From GCA-003244245 sp964250265 (lineage in GTDB: Bacteria; Actinomycetota; Actinomycetes; Mycobacteriales; Pseudonocardiaceae), in NCBI GenBank assembly GCA_964250265.1, contig CAXUFG010000157.1, forward strand, positions 1 through 12,344: a DNA stretch of 12,344 nucleotides. The letters are read 5' to 3'. Below, piece after piece: positions 6,651 through 12,344 of this stretch. Each line of letters begins with the position of its first letter. The stretch's first letter is position 1. The notes under the pieces were generated by a model. That model had not been told where the DNA came from and ran no database searches. It saw nothing but the letters and a program-made list of their open reading frames with translations. The position numbers were made by a program, and so were the translations under genes.

Positions 6651-8224
6651 GCGCCAGGAGGGTCCGGTTGTTCCGCAGCACCTACGTCGACTCGGTGGTG
6701 CAGCTCTCCGGCACCCGGGCAATGCGGGCGCTCGACGGCGTCGAGTGGGCGGCCGCCGCGATGGCCATCCCAGCGAACCTCGACACGCTCGCCGAGCAGG
6801 GCTTCAACCCGCAGGACTGGTCTGGCGGCGGCGCCAACGACCTCGTCATCGCCGTACACGCCTCCTGCGAGGAGGTCGCCGAGCAAGCCGAGCAGGCCGG
6901 TCGAGCCGCCATCTTCGACAGCCGCGGTCCCGGCGGTAGCGCGGGCCGGGGTCCCGGCGAGGGCTCCGGGGCCGAACGGCGGCCGCGAACCCTGCGGGAG
7001 GCGATGGCTCGGGCGCCGGACAGCAACATCGCGGTGATCTCGGTGCCCGGTGACTACGCCACGCTGGAGGCGCATCAGGCGCTGTCGGCCGGCTTGGACG
7101 TGTTGCTGTTCAGCGACAACGTCTCGCTGGCTGCGGAAGTGGAGCTCAAGCAGCGAGCGCAGCGGCTGGGTCGGCTGGTCATGGGCCCTGGCGCGGGTAC
7201 CGCGATGCTCGGTGGCACCTGCCTGGGCTTCGCCAACGTCACCGCGCCGGGGCCGGTGGCTGTAGTCGCCGCCGCCGGCACCGGCGCGCAGGAAGCAATG
7301 AGCCTGCTGGATCGCTGGGGCGTCGGCGTCTCGCACGTCATCGGTTTGGGCGGCCGGGACCTCTCGGCGGAGGTGGGCGGCACGATGGCGGGCTCGGCGC
7401 TGCGCCTGCTGGCCGACGACGAGCGCACTGAGGTGGTGCTGCTGGTGTCCAAGCCGCCCTCGCCCGAGGTGGTCCGCGCGGTGCTGCCAGCGGCAGGAGC
7501 CAAGCCGGTCATCGCCGCGATGCTCGGGGTACCGAGCGGTATGGACGTGCCCGGCGGTGTCACCCTCGCTACCACGCTCGAGGCCGGCGTGATCGCAACG
7601 CTGACCGCACTGGGTCGGCGGGCGCCCGACCCGGCGGCCGGACTGTGCGAACAGGTGGCCGGGGCGATGGCGACGCTGCCCGACCGGCGGCGGCTGGTCC
7701 GCGGCCTGTTCTCCGGTGGCACGCTGTGCTACGAGTCGCTGGTCATCCTCTCCGCGCACCTTCCCGGGTACCTCGGTCCGGTGTACTCCAACACCCCGCT
7801 GGATCCCGATCTCGGGCTGCCCGCGCCGGCCGGCAGCCACCTCTGCCTCGACCTCGGCGAGGAGGAGTACACCAAGGGCCGGCCGCACCCGATGATCGAC
7901 CCCGAGGCGCGCATCGAGCTGCTCCGTGAGCAGGGCACCGACCCGGACGTCGCGGCCATCATTCTGGATGTCGTGCTCGGCTACGGCGCGCACGACGATC
8001 CGGCCGGTGAGCTGGCGCCGGTGTGCGCCGAGATCACCGCCGGTGGCGGACCTCTGGTGGTCGTATACGTGTTGGGCACCGAGGGCGATCCTCAGGGCTT
8101 CGACGCGCAGCGCCAGGCCTTCACCGACGCCGGATGTGTGGTCACCGAGACCGCAGCCCGGGCCTCGCTCGCCGCCGCCGCGATCGCCAGCCGCGACCCC
8201 GAGCTGGCCCGGGCGCGGCTGTGA
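6647..8224 (+). CDS. fdrA: FdrA-type acyl-CoA synthetase-like protein
   Basis: A 525-residue protein built like the succinyl-CoA synthetase alpha subunit (CoA-binding plus ligase folds). In enteric bacteria FdrA, with DUF1116 and DUF2877 partners, is linked to oxamate transcarbamylation in allantoin breakdown. Hallmarks are the N-terminal R-S-T-Y-V-D-S-V, G-P-G-A-G-T-A-M-L (180-188), V-A-A-A-G-T-G-A-Q-E (207-216), GVSHVIGLGGRDLS (227-240), L-L-V-S-K-P-P (265-271), G-L-F-S-G-G-T-L-C-Y-E (353-363), E-E-E-Y-T-K-G-R-P-H-P-M-I-D-P (405-419) and D-V-V-L-G-Y-G-A-H (441-449). A Gly/Arg/Glu-rich low-complexity insert lies at ~92-113. I see no equivalent of the phosphohistidine loop of SucD. The gene overlaps carbamate kinase (ATGA) and the glycosyltransferase (GTGA). 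No DUF1116 or DUF2877 gene is in the window. Family assignment is firm; the reaction here is inferred. Confidence 0.9.
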   Translation: MSARRVRLFRSTYVDSVVQLSGTRAMRALDGVEWAAAAMAIPANLDTLAEQGFNPQDWSGGGANDLVIAVHASCEEVAEQAEQAGRAAIFDSRGPGGSAGRGPGEGSGAERRPRTLREAMARAPDSNIAVISVPGDYATLEAHQALSAGLDVLLFSDNVSLAAEVELKQRAQRLGRLVMGPGAGTAMLGGTCLGFANVTAPGPVAVVAAAGTGAQEAMSLLDRWGVGVSHVIGLGGRDLSAEVGGTMAGSALRLLADDERTEVVLLVSKPPSPEVVRAVLPAAGAKPVIAAMLGVPSGMDVPGGVTLATTLEAGVIATLTALGRRAPDPAAGLCEQVAGAMATLPDRRRLVRGLFSGGTLCYESLVILSAHLPGYLGPVYSNTPLDPDLGLPAPAGSHLCLDLGEEEYTKGRPHPMIDPEARIELLREQGTDPDVAAIILDVVLGYGAHDDPAGELAPVCAEITAGGGPLVVVYVLGTEGDPQGFDAQRQAFTDAGCVVTETAARASLAAAAIASRDPELARARL

Positions 8225-8628
8225 CACTCGCGCTGGTCACCCACTCGACCAAGCCGCGTGGCGGGCTGGTGCACACGCTGGGCCTGGCAGAGCAGCTACA
8301 CCGGCAGGGCCACCCGGTGCACCTCGTCACGCTGGGCGACCCCGAGCTGGGGCTGTTCCGTCCGACCACGGTTGCGCACACTGTGCTGCCCGCACCGGCC
8401 AGGGGTGACTCGCTCGAGCGGCGGATCTTTGCCTCGATCGACGTACTGGCCGGCGGCCTCGGCGCGCTGGCGGGCGATGTCGACATCCTGCACGCCCAGG
8501 ACTGCATCGCCGCCCGCGCCGCGGCGCGGGGGGGGGGGGCGGGCGCCCCGGGGACGGGGGGGGGGCCCCGGGGTGGGTCCCCCCCGGTCGCACCCCAGCG
8601 GACCTCAGGTCGTCGCGGCGAACCTTAG
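8221..8628 (+). pseudogene. MSMEG_0565-type glycosyltransferase, N-terminal part only, broken by a homopolymer patch
   Basis: The GTG at 8221 overlaps the FdrA stop. The first ~104 codons encode T-L-A-L-V-T-H-S-T-K-P-R-G-G-L-V-H-T-L-G, L-A-E-Q-L-H-R-Q-G-H-P-V, and D-V-D-I-L-H-A-Q-D-C-I-A. This is the N-terminal GT-B Rossmann half of the nit1C-associated group-1 glycosyltransferase. Homologues are about 350-400 residues, so roughly three quarters, including the nucleotide-sugar-binding C-terminal domain, is missing. After about 8518 the frame stays open to 8628 but encodes only Gly/Pro-rich nonsense from G and C runs. The break is therefore more likely a sequencing or assembly fault than a natural truncation. 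The real gene would be the third member of the carbamate kinase/FdrA operon. Confidence 0.8.
8519..8590. other. G/C homopolymer patch, probable assembly junction
   Basis: Almost only G and C occur here, with a 12-G run (8528-8539), a 10-G run (8556-8565), several CCCC/GGGG blocks and a 7-C run (8579-8585). It lacks the codon periodicity of the flanks. It interrupts a conserved glycosyltransferase and ends about 35 bases before the stop of a gene on the other strand. It is typical of low-quality read ends or poly-G artefacts joined during assembly. A genuine G-quadruplex-forming tract is the alternative. Confidence 0.75.
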
Positions 8629-10319
8629 GGGGCTGCGGCGATGGAGCGGGGGCGCCGGAGCAGGAAGGCCCCGGAGCCCACCAGCACCATCCCGAACAGG
8701 CCACTGACGAACGGCGAGCTCATCGTGCCCAAACCCGGCAGGGTGCTGCTGCCGAAGACGCCCGAGCCACCGCCCGGCTTGTCACCGCTCGGCGAGGCGA
8801 AGGGGTTGTTGTCGTGGCTGCCTTCTTTGTCACGCTTGTCGGAGTTCTCGCCAGGACCGGCGGTGTTGACGCCCTGGTCGTGCGGTAGCGCGACGTAGGG
8901 GAACGAGTCACCGAATGGACGGTCGTTGCGGTCCACCTTGTCCCCAGCAGCGAGCGCCGGGACGATCTGCGGCGGCAGGCCCTTGTTGAACGCTCCCTCC
9001 AGCGTCTGAAGCTCGATGTCGACGACATCGTCGGTGAGCCGGCGACCGTTCGGGAAGCCCTGCAGGTCACCGCCGAGCGCCCCGAGCCGGTTCGGATCCC
9101 GGGTGACCGGGGTGCTCATGTTCAACCGGGTCTCCTCGGCGGGGACGAACGCCTTGGGGTTCACGTCCTTGTTGAGCAGCTGCGAGTTGAGGTCGGCCTT
9201 GATCGGACCGGCACTGTTCTGGTAGATACCGGTGGCGAAGATCTCCACCAGGTCGTTACGCGGCGTCGGCGGTGCCTTGATGCCGTAGAGCAGCTCGATG
9301 TCCTTGGGCACCTCGGGCTCGGTGACCCGGTTCAGGAACGCCTTGTTGAGATGGTCCTGCGCCGGGCTGGAGGCGTTGAAGCCGTCCTTCTGGCCCGCAG
9401 CCGACACCAACTCGTTGACCAGCGGGTTACCCAGCCGGGACACCTGCACGTACTTGCCGATGAGCTTCGCCCCACCGCCGGACTGCAGCTGCAGACTCTG
9501 CTGCTCGGTGCTGCTCCAGACACCGATCACCGGGTTTTTCGCATCGTCGTTGCGCAGCGCGAGGTCTTTTTTGGGCACCTGGATCGCGATGGTGTTGACG
9601 TTGTAGCCGCGCAGGGTGTCCTGCCCGACCTCGTTGAGCTTGGGTGCGCCGTAGAGCAGGTCGAACACCCGCAGGTCGAGGAAGAACGAGTCGTCCGCCC
9701 CGCCGGCGTAGGTCTGGCCACCGCCGGGCAGGCCGCGGATGGCCTGATCACGCAGCCTGCCATAGTCCGGCATGGACGTCGGGCCCACGTCCGAGGGGGC
9801 CGACAGGCCGTCGTTGATCAGCGTTACCTCCCGCTCGCGACTACCGGGCTTGATCGCGCTGAGCGTGTAGCCCTGCTTGAACAGCAACGTCGGATCGTTG
9901 AGGTTCTGCACGACGCCGTTGTTGTAGAGCAACGTGTTGCCGTCGCGCTTGTCGATGTTGTGGAACTGCCAGCGGTAGACGAGGTCGGGCTTGCCGTCAC
10001 CATCGTTGTCGATGTTGAGGTCGTAGTGGGCGCCGGCCGCCCACGGGTAGAAGTTCGGGCCGCCGTTGGGCTCCTGGAAGGGGATCCAGTTGGCGATGAT
10101 TGTTACCGTGTCCGGTTTGTCCGGGCTGGTGAAGGCGTAGACGTCGGTGTTGTCCAGCTGCGGCAGTCCCGAGATCAGCGGCGCTTCGCGGTGACTTGAC
10201 GCGCCGGCCTCCGGGCCCAGGCCGGCCACCGTGCCGGCCAGCAAGGTCGTGCCAGCGGCAACCATCACCGCGGCCGCACGCCGACGGGAACTCCGCCGTG
10301 CGCCGGGAGATTGGGTCAT
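8625..10319 (-). CDS. Secreted, membrane-anchored DUF4331 protein
   Basis: A 564-residue exported protein of a family with no established biochemical function. An Arg-rich n-region and hydrophobic stretch form a signal peptide ending A-G-A at residue 40. The mature chain starts with S-S-H-R-E-A-P, the typical DUF4331 N-terminus. D-N-T-D-V-Y-A-F and N-I-D-N-D-G-D-G-K-P-D follow; the latter resembles a Ca-binding D-x-D-x-D-G loop. A charged, Gly/Pro-rich linker (~490-525) precedes the tail. That tail has L-P-G-L-G-T (527-532), a hydrophobic segment at ~537-554 and a final R-R-P-R, which resembles a sortase signal but lacks LPXTG. GGAAGG seven bases before the ATG supports the start. It has its own upstream regulatory region and looks like a monocistronic unit unrelated to the nitrogen cluster. 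Confidence 0.88.
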   Translation of the reverse strand: MTQSPGARRSSRRRAAAVMVAAGTTLLAGTVAGLGPEAGASSHREAPLISGLPQLDNTDVYAFTSPDKPDTVTIIANWIPFQEPNGGPNFYPWAAGAHYDLNIDNDGDGKPDLVYRWQFHNIDKRDGNTLLYNNGVVQNLNDPTLLFKQGYTLSAIKPGSREREVTLINDGLSAPSDVGPTSMPDYGRLRDQAIRGLPGGGQTYAGGADDSFFLDLRVFDLLYGAPKLNEVGQDTLRGYNVNTIAIQVPKKDLALRNDDAKNPVIGVWSSTEQQSLQLQSGGGAKLIGKYVQVSRLGNPLVNELVSAAGQKDGFNASSPAQDHLNKAFLNRVTEPEVPKDIELLYGIKAPPTPRNDLVEIFATGIYQNSAGPIKADLNSQLLNKDVNPKAFVPAEETRLNMSTPVTRDPNRLGALGGDLQGFPNGRRLTDDVVDIELQTLEGAFNKGLPPQIVPALAAGDKVDRNDRPFGDSFPYVALPHDQGVNTAGPGENSDKRDKEGSHDNNPFASPSGDKPGGGSGVFGSSTLPGLGTMSSPFVSGLFGMVLVGSGAFLLRRPRSIAAAP

Positions 10320-10336
10320 TGATCATCCTTCCGGGT

Positions 10337-10356
10337 GTCCTGACCTGTGTCAGGAC
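10337..10356. promoter_or_regulatory. Perfect 20-bp inverted repeat in the DUF4331 leader
   Basis: GTCCTGAC and GTCAGGAC form 8-base perfect arms around a 4-base loop. The repeat ends four bases before the GGAAGG ribosome site of the DUF4331 gene. In RNA it would be a stable hairpin close to the ribosome site; in DNA it is a good dyad operator. A related dyad, TCCTGA-N5-TCAGGA, spans 10615-10631 over the selD stop codon. It lacks a U-run, so a plain terminator is unlikely. Confidence 0.55.
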
Positions 10357-10388
10357 GGCTTCAACGGCAAACTCACGACACTGTTCGC

Positions 10389-10430
10389 ATAGGTATCGAA
10401 CGTGCGCCGAACGTCCGATGAACGGAACGT
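10389..10430 (-). promoter_or_regulatory. 11-bp phased direct repeats and candidate promoter of the DUF4331 gene
   Basis: GAACG occurs at 10398, 10409 and 10420, exactly 11 bases apart, with a fourth copy at 10425. Read in the direction of DUF4331 transcription these are CGTTC repeats, followed directly by a possible -10 region GATACCTAT (10389-10397). Direct repeats with an 11-bp period placed over the -35 region are the known mode of SARP binding. The window encodes such a regulator at its left end. Binding is inference only. Confidence 0.4.
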
Positions 10431-10466
10431 CAGCGGGGGACATCCTCTGGATGTATCCCGCTGACG
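10428..10466. terminator. Long 18-bp stem hairpin between selD and the DUF4331 gene
   Basis: Bases 10428-10445 pair with 10449-10466 around a 3-base loop. There are 16 Watson-Crick pairs; the other two positions are one G-T wobble (+ strand) and one mismatch. It lies about 160 bases downstream of the selD stop on the minus strand, without a U-tract on either side. It could be a U-less actinobacterial terminator for selD or part of the DUF4331 control region. Confidence 0.4.
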
Positions 10467-10625
10467 CAGCGGCTCGACACCCTGATAAACGGGGGAGGGC
10501 ATAGCGATAGTTCAGCTCAACCATCCATCGAGTTACGCAAAGAAACGACTCATAACCGTGCGTAGATTGATGCCGTAGCTATGCAATAACCTAAATCGAG
10601 CGATATGTGCGCCGTCCTGACCGGT
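10467..10625. other. Remaining intergenic part downstream of selD
   Basis: AT-richer than the flanking genes, with many stops in all frames. I looked for a selC-type tRNA here and found no matching acceptor, anticodon (UCA) or T-arm pattern. I see no small gene and no convincing terminator with a U-run. Apart from the dyad at 10615-10631 nothing structured stands out. Confidence 0.5.
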
Positions 10626-11639
10626 TCAGGAGATCGCGATCAGGCGCTCGCCGCGCGGCACGAGGTGGCCGATCACGGGTGCGCCGGGTACCTCGCCGGC
10701 CACCAGCAGGCCCCCGGAGGTCTGGGCGTCGGCCAGTAGCAGCAGCTCGTCCTCGCCAAGTGACGTCGTGAGGTGCGGGCGCACCCAGTCCAGGTTTCGC
10801 CGGGTACCCCCGCTGACGTAGCCCTCGGCCAGCGCCTGCCGGGCACCGTCGAGGTAGGGCACCGCGGCAGCGTCCAGCACCGCCGAGACCCCACTGGCGC
10901 GGACCACCTTCATCAGGTGCCCGAGCAGCCCGAAACCGGTGACGTCGGTGGCGCACCGCGCACCGGCCGCCAACGCCGCCGCCGCGGCCTGCGCATTGAG
11001 CATCGTCATCGTCGCTACCGCGTGCGGGAAGACCTCGCCGGTGGCCTTGTGCCTGCTGTTGAGTACCCCGATACCCAACGGCTTGGTCAATGACAGCGGC
11101 GTGCCCGCCACCCCCGCGTCGTTGCGCAGAATCTGCTGCGGGTCCGCGAGGCCGGTCACGGCCATGCCGTACTTGGGTTCCGGATCGTCCACGCTGTGAC
11201 CGCCGGCCAGGTGGCAGCCCGCGCCGGCGCACACGTCGCGGCCCCCGCGCAGCACCTCGGCGGCCAGCTCGAGGGGCAGCACCTCGCGTGGCCAGCCGAG
11301 CAGGTTCACCGCGACCACCGGGCGCCCGCCCATGGCATACACATCGGAGAGGGCATTGGCCGCCGCGATCCGGCCCCAGTCGTAGGGATCATCGACCACG
11401 GGGGTGAAAAAATCAGCGGTGGCGATTACCGCGAGACCGTCAGCTTTGACACCGTGCTGGATCCGCACCACCGCGGCGTCGTCACCGTCATCCAGGCCGA
11501 CGATCAGCTCCCCGGCCGGATCGGTCACCTCCGCGCCGATCAGTCCGGCGACCACCGACTCCAGCTCACCGGGGGGGATCTTGCAGGCGCAGCCACCGCC
11601 GTGCGCGTACTGGGTGAGCCGGATTCTGGTAGCCGTCAT
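10626..11639 (-). CDS. selD: Selenide, water dikinase (selenophosphate synthetase)
   Basis: A 337-residue cytosolic enzyme that makes selenophosphate from selenide and ATP for selenocysteine tRNA synthesis or tRNA 2-selenouridine. The Gly-rich active-site loop H-G-G-G-C-A-C-K places Cys17 and Lys20 exactly as in E. coli SelD, so it is the cysteine form without an in-frame UGA. Metal/ATP residues are visible in D-D-G-D-D-A-A-V (50-57), T-A-D-F-F-T-P-V-V-D-D-P (74-85), N-A-L-S-D-V-Y-A-M-G-G (95-105), G-G-H-S-V (146-150) and A-T-D-V-T-G-F-G-L-L-G-H (230-241). The ATG at 11639 gives the conserved N-terminal length; the frame extends to a GTG at 11663. It begins 42 bases after a small membrane-protein gene on the same strand. 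selA, selB and selC are not in the window. Confidence 0.95.
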   Translation of the reverse strand: MTATRIRLTQYAHGGGCACKIPPGELESVVAGLIGAEVTDPAGELIVGLDDGDDAAVVRIQHGVKADGLAVIATADFFTPVVDDPYDWGRIAAANALSDVYAMGGRPVVAVNLLGWPREVLPLELAAEVLRGGRDVCAGAGCHLAGGHSVDDPEPKYGMAVTGLADPQQILRNDAGVAGTPLSLTKPLGIGVLNSRHKATGEVFPHAVATMTMLNAQAAAAALAAGARCATDVTGFGLLGHLMKVVRASGVSAVLDAAAVPYLDGARQALAEGYVSGGTRRNLDWVRPHLTTSLGEDELLLLADAQTSGGLLVAGEVPGAPVIGHLVPRGERLIAIS

Positions 11640-11681
11640 AGCGCCTACCGTAACCGGCCACATACCGTCCAGACGGTTGGT

Positions 11682-11954
11682 CTACAGATGCCAGCCGAGC
11701 CACCAGCCAACAATGGCGCCCAGCGCCAGCGTCTCCAATACCAACAACGATATCATCAATAGGTAACCGGCTGGTGACCGTCGGCCTCGGCGGGCGCGCC
11801 GGGCTCGACGAGCTTGCCGATATAGCCATACCCGCCGCCCCAGCCGTGACCGCCGTCGCGGAAACATCGGAGGCGGCAGATTTTCCAGATCAGGGTGCAG
11901 GCTGATGTACTCGGCTAGTTCGTGCTCCCACAGCGAGTGATCGATGCCCTTCAC
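11682..11954 (-). CDS. Small Arg-rich single-pass membrane protein upstream of selD
   Basis: A 90-residue protein I do not recognise. An acidic N-terminal helix (H-S-L-W-E-H-E-L-A-E-Y) is followed by P-D-L-E-N-L-P-P-P and a strongly basic stretch at ~33-59 with about half Arg. A C-terminal transmembrane helix (~64-88) ends W-W-L-G-W-H-L. The positive-inside rule predicts a cytoplasmic N-terminus. The GTG at 11954 has GAGAAGGG with seven bases of spacing; the frame runs further upstream to 12071 without a ribosome site. It ends 42 bases before selD on the same strand, so the two may share a transcript. A link to selenium metabolism is not shown by the sequence. Confidence 0.65.
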   Translation of the reverse strand: MKGIDHSLWEHELAEYISLHPDLENLPPPMFPRRRSRLGRRVWLYRQARRARRARRGRRSPAGYLLMISLLVLETLALGAIVGWWLGWHL

Positions 11955-12246
11955 CGTCCGACCCTTCTCGATCGACGCATTGTCACCAAGTGTCGGTCGT
12001 GGCTCGAGCCCAGCGCTTCGCCGATGGCGTCCTACCATTTTCATCGACGACCAGTGTGGCGACGTTACCAATTCGAAAGCTATTCGCCCCGATCATCACT
12101 GTAGGTCTCAACTCCCTCACCCTCGGCCATCCGATCTCCCGAAAAATAAACGCCAGCGCCATCGCGCAGCCGACACAAAAGGCGCGATGCGAATCGCATC
12201 AGTGCACCGTCCCGCACTCCGACAACGATGCGGGCAAAACGGACTA
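11955..12246. other. Gene-free, AT-richer stretch with an operator-like palindrome
   Basis: Several short reading frames cross this stretch but none has a ribosome site or GC-biased third positions. It should hold the promoter of the small membrane-protein/selD unit, yet I could not place -35 and -10 boxes with confidence. A 15-base odd palindrome, GATGCGA-A-TCGCATC, lies at 12186-12200. A related GATGCG recurs at about 12229. No tRNA or other RNA gene is recognised. Confidence 0.45.
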
Positions 12247-12344
12247 TTACTGACTCACTAGCGAATTTCGGGTACCAGCGAGCTGAGCATGGTTGCGCTC
12301 GTGCTCCCGAGCCCAACAGCAGAGCTGTTCGATCACGCGCTGAG
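12247..12344 (-). CDS. Possible C-terminal fragment of a gene entering from the right edge
   Basis: On the minus strand a frame open to the window edge ends in TAA at 12247-12249 and encodes about 31 residues, including V-I-E-Q-L-C-C-W-A-R-E-H-E-R-N-H-A-Q-L. The amphipathic, charged composition and mainly G/C third positions near the edge look like a real helical C-terminus. The palindrome at 12186-12200 would lie downstream of it. The competing reading is a plus-strand ATG at 12289 (M-V-A-L-V-L-P-S-P-T), also open to the edge but with a weak ribosome site. No family can be named. Confidence 0.3.
   Translation of the reverse strand, partial: QRVIEQLCCWAREHERNHAQLAGTRNSLVSQ

Noticed and set aside
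6392..8227. Long open frame of 611 codons on the minus strand
   Set aside because: It lies opposite the well-supported fdrA gene, its translation is Arg/Gly/His-rich without domains, and it reflects GC-rich codon bias on the other strand.
8519..8590. Biological G-quadruplex regulatory element
   Set aside because: The patch interrupts a conserved coding region and contains mixed G and C runs without periodic loops; a sequencing artefact is the simpler explanation, though not proven.
9351..10199. Plus-strand frame opposite the DUF4331 gene
   Set aside because: The DUF4331 protein on the minus strand has signal peptide, family motifs and a clear ribosome site; the plus frame is its shadow.
10320..10625. 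Possible selC (tRNA-Sec) between the DUF4331 gene and selD
   Set aside because: No long acceptor stem, UCA anticodon loop or T-arm consensus could be assembled from either strand.
10626..11639. The SelD-like gene as the AIR-synthase member of the nit1C cluster
   Set aside because: The protein keeps the GGGCACK loop with Cys17 and Lys20 and all standard SelD metal/ATP motifs, and lies beyond the suspect junction; it is ordinary selenophosphate synthetase.
1..12344. CRISPR arrays, insertion sequences, rRNA or tRNA genes
   Set aside because: No regularly spaced identical repeats, transposase reading frames with terminal inverted repeats, or recognisable structural RNA sequences were seen on either strand.

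Overview
The window is about 70% GC with strongly GC-biased third codon positions, frequent GTG starts and short 3-4 base gene overlaps. It carries an AfsR-like SARP/ATPase regulator, a MSMEG_0565/0567/0568-type nitrogen cluster and a DUF4331 secreted protein. Together these point to a high-GC actinomycete. The order cannot be fixed from the sequence; Pseudonocardiales or a relative is only a guess.

Layout. (1) 1-3380, +: a large SARP regulator (winged helix, BTAD, P-loop ATPase, TPR-like tail), preceded by iterated GTGTC repeats. (2) 3364-5582, -: a tight three-gene operon (transcribed right to left) of an unrecognised 210-aa protein, a MSMEG_0568-type radical SAM enzyme and a MSMEG_0567/Sll0786-type GNAT. 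(3) About 5583-5675: a short divergent promoter region. (4) 5676-8628, +: a second tight operon of carbamate kinase, an FdrA-type protein and the first ~100 codons of a MSMEG_0565-type glycosyltransferase. The glycosyltransferase runs into a G/C-homopolymer patch (8519-8590) that looks like a sequencing or assembly fault. (5) 8625-10319, -: a secreted, C-terminally anchored DUF4331 protein with an elaborate upstream region (long hairpin, 11-bp phased repeats, perfect inverted repeat next to the Shine-Dalgarno). (6) 10626-11954, -: selD (selenophosphate synthetase) and upstream of it a 90-aa Arg-rich single-pass membrane protein. (7) 11955-12344: AT-richer, mostly intergenic, possibly with the 3' end of a gene entering from the right on the minus strand.

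How the genes may work together. The GNAT, radical SAM and glycosyltransferase are three hallmark members of the nitrilase-associated 'nit1C' nitrogen-starvation cluster known from mycobacteria, cyanobacteria and proteobacteria. No nitrilase or flavin oxidoreductase is visible here. The hallmark trio is instead split over two divergent operons around carbamate kinase and FdrA. FdrA-type proteins are linked to oxamate/carbamoyl transfer in purine (allantoin) catabolism, and carbamate kinase turns carbamoyl phosphate into ATP, CO2 and NH3. My inference is a nitrogen-salvage system that funnels a carbamoylated or nitrile-derived compound into ammonia. This hybrid module, with its unidentified 210-aa partner, is the best candidate for an undescribed system. 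The homopolymer junction probably hides the rest of it.
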